Origin: Pseudomonadota bacterium
GTDB lineage: Bacteria; Pseudomonadota; Gammaproteobacteria; Burkholderiales; Gallionellaceae
Assembly: GCA_021822115.1 (NCBI GenBank)
Contig: JAJZSA010000022.1
Coordinates: 1-32,208 of the forward strand
DNA length: 32,208 bases
Reading direction: 5' to 3'
Shown here: positions 23,633 through 32,208 of the stretch, piece after piece
Layout of the letters: each line of letters opens with the position of its first letter
Position numbering within the stretch: position 1 is the first letter of the stretch
Position numbers and translations under genes: made by a program
Notes under the pieces: generated by a model
Database searches by the model: none
What the model was told of the DNA's origin: nothing
Seen by the model: the letters and a program-made list of their open reading frames with translations, nothing else

Positions 23633-23953
23633 TTATTCCTTGGTTTCGGTGGCGACCCAGTCGAGGTAGGCAGGCCAGCCGGCGGTCACCGGCAAGGCTA
23701 CGATCTCCGGCACCTCATAGGGATGCAGTTCACGCAGCTTCTGCTCCAGGCCGGCATAGGCCGCGCGCGTGGTCTTGATCAACAGGGGTACTTCTTCCGC
23801 ACGTTCCAGCCCGCCTTGCCAGCGGTACACCGAGGTGCAGCCGTGCAGGATGTTCACGCAGGCAGCGGCGCGGTTTGTGACCAGCGCCTCGGCGATATGT
23901 TCCGCCGCAGCACGGTCCGGCAGGTTGGTGAGCACCAGCAGCACCTCGCTCAT
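23633..23953 (-). CDS. cutA: CutA divalent-cation tolerance/PII-like protein
   Basis: A 106-residue trimeric PII-like protein. Typical motifs are the N-terminal strand VLLVLTNLPD, RAAACVNILHGCTSVYRWQGG with its conserved cysteines, and LHPYEVPEIVALPV near the C-terminus. The family was named for copper tolerance in E. coli, but its biochemical role is still unsettled. The ATG at 23953 overlaps the holA stop as ATGA, so it is translationally coupled; the longer frame to 23974 adds only non-family residues. It is followed three bases later by dsbD, a pairing also common elsewhere. Confidence 0.96.
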   Translation of the reverse strand: MSEVLLVLTNLPDRAAAEHIAEALVTNRAAACVNILHGCTSVYRWQGGLERAEEVPLLIKTTRAAYAGLEQKLRELHPYEVPEIVALPVTAGWPAYLDWVATETKE

Positions 23954-24963
23954 CGCGCCCCCGCCCGTGCACAACGTACACCGAGATGCAGCAGTTCATC
24001 CCACACATCGCCCTGGCGCAGCCCTTTCACCAGTCGGTCAATCTGCGCCGCCTGACGCAGGGCGCGCTCGGCGAAGACCGGGCTGATGCGGCGCACCGCG
24101 CGTTCTACCAGCTTCTGGCGCACGCCCCACACGCGTGCTTCGCGCAAGGCGCTGGATACGTTGCCGGTCTGTTGCATGGCACGCGCGACTTTGGCCAGCG
24201 CGCGGATGTCTTCGGCCAGCGCCCACAGGATCAGCACCGTAGCGGTGCCTTCTGCACGCAGGCCGTCGAGGATGCGCGCATAACGCGTCGCATCACCGGA
24301 CAGCATCGCTTCCGACAGCTTGAACACGTCATAGCGCGCCACATCCATCACCGCATCCTTCACCTGTTCGAAAGACAGCGGACCGGCGGGGTAGAGCAGC
24401 GCGAGCTTCTGGATCTCCTGCCAGGCGGCGAGCAGGTTGCCTTCCACGCGTTGCGCGAGGAAAGTCAGCGTGTCCGCATCCGCCGACTGTCCCTGGCGTT
24501 GCAGGCGGCCGGCGATCCACTGCGGCAGCGCGGCCAGTGCGACATCGTTGGCGCTCACTACCGTGCCATGCGCCGCCAGCGCGGTGAACCACTTGCTCTT
24601 CATCGTGGTGCCATCCAGCTTGGGCAGGGTGATCAGGGTCAGGGTGTCGGGCGGCAGGTCGGAGCAATGGTCCTGCAACGCTTGCGCACCTTCCGTACCG
24701 GGCTTACCGGACGGAATGCGCAGGTCGATCACCTTCTTGTCGGAGAACAGCGACATGCTTTGCGCGCTGTTGCGCAAGGTCGGCCATTTGAAGCCGGGTT
24801 CGGCAATGAAGGTCTCGCGTTCGGTATAACCAGCGGTGCGTGCCGCGTTACGGATGGCATCCGCCGCTTCGATGGCGAGCAGCAAGGCTTCGCCGTGCAC
24901 CACATACAGCGGAGCCAAACCTTTGGCCAGGTGACGCGGCAGGTCTTCGCTGTCGACGTTCAT
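23950..24963 (-). CDS. holA: DNA polymerase III subunit delta
   Basis: A 337-residue clamp-loader subunit that opens the beta sliding clamp. The N-terminal AAA+-like domain has LYVVHGEALLLAIEAADAIR and the strand FSDKKVIDLRIPSGKPG, the middle contains the collar-leading region FLAQRVEGNLLAAWQEIQKLALL and the C-terminal helical domain holds FKLSEAMLSGD, as in family members. There is no Walker A motif, which is normal for delta. It sits six bases downstream of lptE and overlaps cutA; the leuS-lptE-holA order is conserved in many proteobacteria. Confidence 0.96.
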   Translation of the reverse strand: MNVDSEDLPRHLAKGLAPLYVVHGEALLLAIEAADAIRNAARTAGYTERETFIAEPGFKWPTLRNSAQSMSLFSDKKVIDLRIPSGKPGTEGAQALQDHCSDLPPDTLTLITLPKLDGTTMKSKWFTALAAHGTVVSANDVALAALPQWIAGRLQRQGQSADADTLTFLAQRVEGNLLAAWQEIQKLALLYPAGPLSFEQVKDAVMDVARYDVFKLSEAMLSGDATRYARILDGLRAEGTATVLILWALAEDIRALAKVARAMQQTGNVSSALREARVWGVRQKLVERAVRRISPVFAERALRQAAQIDRLVKGLRQGDVWDELLHLGVRCARAGAR

Positions 24964-24969
24964 GCTTAC

Positions 24970-25470
24970 TTATTCCTGCGGCTTGGCGCGCATGAGACGG
25001 CGCATGGTCTGGCCAACCGCATCGGCGCGCATATCCTTGTACAGTTGCGCCTCTTCCTGTTCCTTGGCCAGCACCTGCGCATCGTCATAGGCGAGCACGC
25101 GCGACAGCTGGATGCTGTCTTCGGGCAGCCAATCCATGCGCTGCTGGTCATAAGCGTGCAGGGTGACGCGGTAGCCCAATTGGTATTCGCGCACGCGACC
25201 GTTGGCTGACAGCGAAAGGATCTGCTTGGTGGTCTGCTCGCTGACTATTTCCAGGATCAGTTGCGCTTCCCCTGCACTGGCGACCGGCATCATCTTGTTC
25301 TTGCCTAAGGTGCGGCGCAGCTCAATGACGAACGGGCTCTCACCCTGCGTCTTGAGGTAGAGGGAAGTGAAGCCGAAGCGCACATCCTTCAGGTCGCTGC
25401 CGCGCAGATGGAAGCCGCACGCCGTGAGCAGCAGGACGGACAGGACTAACAGCAGGCGGCGCGCACTCAT
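24970..25470 (-). CDS. lptE: LPS-assembly lipoprotein LptE
   Basis: A 166-residue outer-membrane lipoprotein. The signal peptide ends in the lipobox LLTAC with the lipidated Cys at residue 18, followed by GFHLRG, the hallmark of LptE (RlpB). It plugs the LptD barrel, which inserts lipopolysaccharide into the outer leaflet. The position three bases downstream of leuS and upstream of holA is the classic LptE location. The C-terminal half is helical and charged (AKEQEEAQLYKDMRADAVGQ). Length is slightly short of the E. coli protein but normal for this class. Confidence 0.95.
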   Translation of the reverse strand: MSARRLLLVLSVLLLTACGFHLRGSDLKDVRFGFTSLYLKTQGESPFVIELRRTLGKNKMMPVASAGEAQLILEIVSEQTTKQILSLSANGRVREYQLGYRVTLHAYDQQRMDWLPEDSIQLSRVLAYDDAQVLAKEQEEAQLYKDMRADAVGQTMRRLMRAKPQE

Positions 25471-25473
25471 CGC

Positions 25474-28173
<2,700 letters not shown>

Positions 28174-28189
28174 TTAGTGGCAAGTCAGG

Positions 28190-28204
28190 GGTTTCTGCTA
28201 GAAT
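28190..28204 (+). promoter_or_regulatory. Extended -10 promoter of the phosphoribulokinase gene
   Basis: TGCTAGAAT (28196-28204) combines the extended -10 TGN element with TAGAAT, a five-of-six match. The -35 region is weak. The leader of about 40 bases ends with a strong CAGGAGAGAG ribosome-binding site. No T-N11-A palindrome of the CbbR type was convincing in the short divergent gap with leuS. Confidence 0.45.
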
Positions 28205-28249
28205 CGCGGTCCAAAAATTTTTCATAGATCTTTCCAGGAGAGAGAACCC

Positions 28250-29149
28250 ATGTCCGTCAAGCATCCCGTCATCGCCGTCACCGGCTCGTCCGGCGCCGGT
28301 ACTACTACCGTCAAGCGCGCGTTCGAGAACATCTTCCGCCGCGAGAAGATCAGCGCCGCCGTGATCGAAGGCGACAGCCTGCATAGCCTGGACCGCATGG
28401 CGTTCCGTGCTGCCGCTGCCGAAGCCGCCAAGGCCGGCAACAACCACTTCAGCCACTTCGGTCCGGAGTCCAACCACTTCGACAAGATCGAGGGCATGTT
28501 CAAGCAGTATGGCGAGACCGGCATGTGCCAGCGCCGCTACTACGTGCACAGCGAAGAAGAGGCAGCGCTGCACAACAAGCACTTCAACCTGACCGACTTG
28601 AAGCCCGGCGTGTTCACCCCGTGGGAGAACATCGAGTCCGATACCGACCTGCTGTTCTATGAAGGTTTGCACGGTCTGGTCACCGACGAGAAGAAGGGCG
28701 TGGACGCCAGCCGTTACGTCGACCTGGGTATCGGCGTGGTGCCGGTGGTCAACCTGGAGTGGATCCAGAAGATCCATCGCGACAAGGCCGAGCGCGGCTA
28801 TTCCGCCGAAGCGACCGTGGACACCATCCTGCGTCGCATGCCGGACTACATCAACTACATCACCCCGCAGTTCTCGCGCACCGACATCAACTTCCAACGC
28901 GTGGCAACGGTGGACACCTCCAACCCGTTCATCGCGCGCGACATCCCGACGCCGGACGAGAGTTTCGTGGTCATCCGCTTCAAGGATCCGAAGGGTGTGG
29001 ATTTCCCCTACTTCCTGCAGATGATCCCGAACTCCTTCATGTCTCGTGCCAACACCCTGGTGGTGCCCGGCGGCAAGATGAGCCATGCGATGGAAGTGAT
29101 CCTGGCGCCGATCATGCACGACATGATCCAGAAGAAGAAAAAGGCTTAA
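28250..29149 (+). CDS. prk: Phosphoribulokinase (Calvin cycle)
   Basis: A 299-residue class I proteobacterial phosphoribulokinase. It phosphorylates ribulose 5-phosphate to make the RuBisCO substrate ribulose 1,5-bisphosphate. The P-loop GSSGAGTTTVKRAF (12-25), the catalytic-site region VIEGDSLHS with its Asp, NHFSHFGPESNHFD, LLFYEGLHGL and the C-terminal VVPGGKMSHAM are all present. The length fits the octameric bacterial type, and the plant-type regulatory cysteine pair is missing. It stands alone between leuS and uvrD with its own promoter and terminator, away from any RuBisCO, FBPase or CbbR gene in this window. Its presence is strong evidence for autotrophic CO2 fixation. Confidence 0.98.
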   Translation: MSVKHPVIAVTGSSGAGTTTVKRAFENIFRREKISAAVIEGDSLHSLDRMAFRAAAAEAAKAGNNHFSHFGPESNHFDKIEGMFKQYGETGMCQRRYYVHSEEEAALHNKHFNLTDLKPGVFTPWENIESDTDLLFYEGLHGLVTDEKKGVDASRYVDLGIGVVPVVNLEWIQKIHRDKAERGYSAEATVDTILRRMPDYINYITPQFSRTDINFQRVATVDTSNPFIARDIPTPDESFVVIRFKDPKGVDFPYFLQMIPNSFMSRANTLVVPGGKMSHAMEVILAPIMHDMIQKKKKA

Positions 29150-29168
29150 GCCTTACTCGCAGCACAGC

Positions 29169-29200
29169 AACGGGGAAGCGGAGACGCTTCCCCGTTTTTG
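29169..29200 (+). terminator. Intrinsic terminator after phosphoribulokinase
   Basis: AACGGGGAAGCG and CGCTTCCCCGTT form a perfect 12-bp stem with a GAGA loop, followed by a T-rich tail. It lies 20 bases after the stop codon and isolates this gene from uvrD. Confidence 0.95.
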
Positions 29201-29229
29201 TTTGCAGCTGAGTGTGTCATGGCCTGTGG

Positions 29230-29235
29230 GATAAT
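29230..29235 (+). promoter_or_regulatory. -10 box of uvrD with possible leaderless start
   Basis: GATAAT (five-of-six match) ends six bases before the uvrD ATG at 29242, so the expected transcription start coincides with the start codon. No Shine-Dalgarno sequence is present before that ATG. The -35 match is weak. Confidence 0.4.
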
Positions 29236-29241
29236 CGAGCC

Positions 29242-31416
29242 ATGAATGCTTCCCTGCTCTCCGGTCTCAATCCTGAACAACGTGCCGCCGTCGAACTTCC
29301 CGCCCAGTCTGCGCTGATCCTGGCGGGCGCGGGCAGCGGCAAGACGCGCGTGCTGACCACGCGCATCGCCTACCTCATCAGCACCGGCCAGGTGTCGCCC
29401 TCCGGCGTGCTGGCGGTCACCTTCACCAACAAGGCGGCGAAAGAGATGGTCACGCGCCTGTCGGCCATGCTGCCGATCAACACGCGCGGCATGTGGATCG
29501 GCACCTTCCACGGCCTGTGCAACCGCATGTTGCGCGCGCACCATCGCGAGGCCAGTCTGCCGGAGACCTTCCAGATCCTTGATTCCGGCGACCAGTTGTC
29601 CGCCATCAAGCGTCTGATGAAGGCGATGAACGTGGACGACGAGAAATACCCGCCGCGCGAGATGCAATGGTTCATCAGCGGCAACAAGGAGCAGGGGTTG
29701 CGCGCTTCCGATGTGGAAGCCTACGACCCTTACACGCGGCGCAAGGTGGAGATCTTCGCCGAGTACGACGCGCAATGTCAGCGCGAGGGCGTGGTGGATT
29801 TCTCCGAGTTGTTGCTACGTTGCTATGAGTTGCTGTCGCGCAACGCCGCCTTGCGCGAGCATTACCAGACGCGCTTCAAACATATCCTGGTGGACGAGTT
29901 CCAGGACACCAACCCCTTGCAGTACCGCTGGCTGAAGTTGCTGGCGGGGCAGAGCAATGCGTTATTCGCCGTAGGCGACGACGACCAGTCCATCTATGCC
30001 TTCCGTGGCGCCAACGTGGGCAACATGCAGGAACTTTTGCGCGACTTCCATGTGGAGAGCGTCATCAAGCTGGAACAGAACTATCGCTCGCACGCCAACA
30101 TCCTCGACGCCGCCAACGCGCTGATCGCCAACAACCGCGAGCGTCTGGGCAAGAACCTGTGGACCGATGCCGACAAGGGCGAACAGATCCGCGTGTACGA
30201 GGCGGGCACCGATGTGGACGAAGCCGCGTTCATCGTGGACGAGATCCAGCAGTTGAAACGCGAGGGCGTGCATCTCAGCGAGATGGCCCTGCTCTATCGT
30301 TCCAACGCGCAATCGCGTGTGCTGGAACATGCGTTGGTGTCGGCCGGTTTGTCGTATCGCGTGTACGGCGGCCTGCGCTTCTTCGAGCGCCAGGAGGTCA
30401 AGCACGCGCTGGCCTACCTGCGCCTGATGGAGAACGGCGACGACGACAACGCCTTGCTGCGCATCATCAATTTCCCCACGCGCGGCATCGGCGCGCGCAG
30501 CATCGAGCAGTTGCAGGAGAATGCGCGCCAGTTCAACACCACGCTGTTCGATGCCGCCGCGCGCATGGGTGGCAAGGTCACCGCCTTTGTCGGCCTGATC
30601 GAATCCTTGCGCAGCGGTACGCGCGGCTTGCCGCTGCCCGAGGTGATCGACCATGTGTTGCAGCATAGCGGGCTGATCGCACATTACGAAGGCGAACGCA
30701 GTGCGCCGGCCAAGAGGCGCGAAGCCGAGGAGCGTCTCGAGAACCTGAACGAACTCATCAACTCGGCCACCCTGTTCGTGCATGAGAACGAGGACGACGG
30801 CGTGTCCGCCTTCCTCGCGCATGCCTCGCTGGAAGCGGGCGAACACCAGGCGGGCGACAGCGAAGATGCGCTGCACCTGATGACGGTGCATGCCGCCAAG
30901 GGGCTGGAGTTCCACGCGGTGTTCATCACCGGCCTGGAGGAGGGGCTGTTCCCGCATCAGAACAGCATCGACAACGGCGATCTCGACGAGGAGCGCCGCC
31001 TGATGTACGTAGCCATCACGCGTGCACGCCGTCGTCTGTATCTCACTTTCGCGCAGAGTCGCATGCTGCATGGGCAGACGCATTACGGCATGGCGTCCAG
31101 CTTCCTGCGCGAGATCCCGGAAGCCTTGCTGCATTGGCTTACGCCGCGCTTCGCGCAGAAACGCAATTTCGATGGTGGCCGGCGCGAGACCGAGAGCTAT
31201 GTGGCGGCGTTCGGCGGCGCTCCGGCGCAACCACCGACACCGCCGTCGCCCAAGTCGCCGTGGCGCATCGGTCAAGCGGTGTTCCACCAGAAGTTCGGCG
31301 AAGGCGTGGTGACGGATACCGAGGGCAGCGGCAACGAAGGCCGCGTGCAGGTCAACTTCAAACGTGCCGGCAGCAAGTGGCTCGCGCTGGAATATGCCAA
31401 GCTCACCCCCATCTGA
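29242..31416 (+). CDS. uvrD: ATP-dependent DNA helicase UvrD/PcrA type
   Basis: A 724-residue superfamily 1 3'-5' helicase used in nucleotide excision and mismatch repair. Seen are motif Q/I (LNPEQRAAVELP, AGAGSGKT with K34), motif Ia (VTFTNKAAKEM), motif II (VDEFQDTN), motif III (GDDDQSIYAFRGA), motif IV (NYRS), motif V (LMTVHAAKGLEFHAVFITGLEEGLFP) and motif VI (YVAITRARRRLYL). The C-terminal GQAVFHQKFGEGVV...VQVNFKRAGSKWL tail is the RNA-polymerase-binding Tudor-like module typical of UvrD/PcrA, not Rep. I chose the ATG at 29242; an in-frame GTG at 29212 would add ten unrelated residues. It overlaps the next gene by 23 bases. Confidence 0.96.
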   Translation: MNASLLSGLNPEQRAAVELPAQSALILAGAGSGKTRVLTTRIAYLISTGQVSPSGVLAVTFTNKAAKEMVTRLSAMLPINTRGMWIGTFHGLCNRMLRAHHREASLPETFQILDSGDQLSAIKRLMKAMNVDDEKYPPREMQWFISGNKEQGLRASDVEAYDPYTRRKVEIFAEYDAQCQREGVVDFSELLLRCYELLSRNAALREHYQTRFKHILVDEFQDTNPLQYRWLKLLAGQSNALFAVGDDDQSIYAFRGANVGNMQELLRDFHVESVIKLEQNYRSHANILDAANALIANNRERLGKNLWTDADKGEQIRVYEAGTDVDEAAFIVDEIQQLKREGVHLSEMALLYRSNAQSRVLEHALVSAGLSYRVYGGLRFFERQEVKHALAYLRLMENGDDDNALLRIINFPTRGIGARSIEQLQENARQFNTTLFDAAARMGGKVTAFVGLIESLRSGTRGLPLPEVIDHVLQHSGLIAHYEGERSAPAKRREAEERLENLNELINSATLFVHENEDDGVSAFLAHASLEAGEHQAGDSEDALHLMTVHAAKGLEFHAVFITGLEEGLFPHQNSIDNGDLDEERRLMYVAITRARRRLYLTFAQSRMLHGQTHYGMASSFLREIPEALLHWLTPRFAQKRNFDGGRRETESYVAAFGGAPAQPPTPPSPKSPWRIGQAVFHQKFGEGVVTDTEGSGNEGRVQVNFKRAGSKWLALEYAKLTPI

Positions 31417-31864
31417 CGCGCGGCTCTGGGCGCGCTTGCGCCTGCTGACCGAGAGCTATCGGCGCCTCACCGGCCAGCCTTTGCTGGGGAGCGTGCCGGC
31501 GGACGATGCGGCATTGGCCGCAGCCGTATGGGACGCGCCGTGCGCCATCGTGGCGCACGGTACCGAAGCCGATCCAGTGTTCTTCTACGGCAACCGTTAC
31601 GCGCTGCATTGTTTCGAGATGACGTTCGCGGATTTCGCGCGCCTGCCGTCGCGCCTGTCGGCCGAGCCGGTGAACCAGGAGGCGCGTGAACGGGCGTTGC
31701 GCCAGGTCGCGGCGCAGGGTTATGTCGATGGCTATGCCGGCATGCGCATCGCCAGCAGCGGACGCCGTTTCATGATCGAGCAGTGCACCATCTGGAATCT
31801 GACCGACACCACCGGCACAGCGCACGGGCAGGCGGCGTGCTTCATCGTGCAGGACCAACCTTAA
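31394..31864 (+). CDS. MEKHLA (PAS-related) domain protein
   Basis: From the ATG at 31394 the product has 156 residues and consists almost entirely of a MEKHLA domain. Landmarks are LLTESYRRLTGQPL, APCAIVAHGTEADPVFFYGNRYALHCFEM and the end region GYAGMRIASSGRRFMIEQCTIWNL. The MEKHLA domain is related to PAS sensor domains and is best known at the C-terminus of plant HD-ZIP III proteins; the bacterial single-domain proteins have no established role. The gene starts within the last 23 bases of uvrD, so translation is coupled. An earlier in-frame ATG at 31364 is also possible. It is followed ten bases later by a CMD-family gene. Confidence 0.85.
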   Translation: MPSSPPSDARLWARLRLLTESYRRLTGQPLLGSVPADDAALAAAVWDAPCAIVAHGTEADPVFFYGNRYALHCFEMTFADFARLPSRLSAEPVNQEARERALRQVAAQGYVDGYAGMRIASSGRRFMIEQCTIWNLTDTTGTAHGQAACFIVQDQP

Positions 31865-31870
31865 GGAGGA
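31863..31870 (+). promoter_or_regulatory. Strong Shine-Dalgarno of the CMD-family gene
   Basis: AAGGAGGA lies four bases before the ATG at 31875 and overlaps the end of the MEKHLA gene region. It fixes the start of the downstream gene and suggests efficient translation from the shared message. Confidence 0.85.
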
Positions 31871-31874
31871 AGAG

Positions 31875-32208
31875 ATGAGCGGATCGTACAAGGAACTCAC
31901 CCAGCGTATCAGCAAGCTGCTGATGCCGTTCCGCAAGGAAGCGCAGGCGCCGATGGCCGGCTTCGATGCGATGGCCAAATCGGCCATGGCGGAGGGCGTG
32001 CTGAGTGCGTTGCAGAAAGAACTGATCGCTACCGGCATCGCGGTTTCCACGCGTTGCGACGGTTGCATCGGCTTCCATGTGCGCGCGCTGGTGAAGCTGG
32101 GTGCGACGCGCGAGCAGGTGAACGAGATGCTCGCGGTGGCGGTGTATATGGGTGGCGGGCCGTCGCTGATGTATGCGGCAGAAGTACTGGCCGCCTACGA
32201 AGAGTTCT
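31875..32208 (+). CDS. Carboxymuconolactone decarboxylase/AhpD-like protein (3' end outside window)
   Basis: The 111 residues visible form nearly the whole of a CMD-family protein (typical length about 112-120). The redox motif C61-x-x-C64-x-x-x-H68 (TRCDGCIGFHV) followed by ALVKLGATREQVNEML and MGGGPSLMYAAEVLAAYEEF matches the AhpD-like branch. AhpD-like proteins act as thiol-disulfide carriers or peroxidase partners; a ring-cleavage decarboxylase role is unlikely because of the CxxC. It is downstream of the MEKHLA gene in what seems a uvrD-MEKHLA-CMD transcript. The stop codon is beyond the window. Confidence 0.92.
   Translation, partial: MSGSYKELTQRISKLLMPFRKEAQAPMAGFDAMAKSAMAEGVLSALQKELIATGIAVSTRCDGCIGFHVRALVKLGATREQVNEMLAVAVYMGGGPSLMYAAEVLAAYEEF

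Overview
The window looks like a chromosomal segment of a GC-rich, autotrophic betaproteobacterium, most likely an iron oxidizer of the Gallionellaceae/Nitrosomonadales type. Three things support this: a proteobacterial phosphoribulokinase (Calvin cycle), a Cyc2-like outer-membrane cytochrome-porin (the family linked to extracellular Fe(II) oxidation), and a betaproteobacterial set of housekeeping genes. The taxonomic call is inference; there is no rRNA gene here.

Layout. (1) 1-2047, minus strand: the start of a cold-shock gene, a fructosamine-kinase-family gene and a PfkB sugar kinase; the two kinases overlap by ATGA. (2) 2329-8908, minus strand: a cation-transport cluster with two CPA-type proton antiporters, a small outer-membrane protein, a type II P-type ATPase with an altered M4 motif, and two decayed transporter genes (a ClC-like C-terminal scrap and an internally deleted Na+/Ca2+ exchanger). 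(3) 8991-13975, minus strand: a glycine-cleavage operon gcvT-gcvH-gcvP plus a small membrane protein, preceded by a tandem glycine riboswitch ending in a textbook intrinsic terminator. Two short repeat elements have entered this operon, one in frame inside gcvT and one between gcvH and gcvP. (4) 14111-17559, plus strand: an OmpR-type response regulator, its histidine kinase, then the Cyc2-like gene with its own candidate operator, promoter and terminator. (5) 17633-28086, minus strand: a compact ten-gene run leuS-lptE-holA-cutA-dsbD-aroQ-accB-accC-prmA-DUF3426 gene. (6) 28250-32208, plus strand: phosphoribulokinase with its own terminator, then uvrD, a MEKHLA-domain gene and a carboxymuconolactone-decarboxylase/AhpD-like gene cut by the window end.

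The most interesting unit is the two-component system immediately upstream of the Cyc2-like gene. The spacer before cyc2 holds a direct repeat with 11-bp period, the usual geometry of OmpR-family sites, just upstream of a TTGACG box. This suggests a locally encoded, signal-controlled iron-oxidation (or related extracellular electron uptake) module. No CRISPR array, prophage, complete insertion sequence, tRNA or rRNA was seen.
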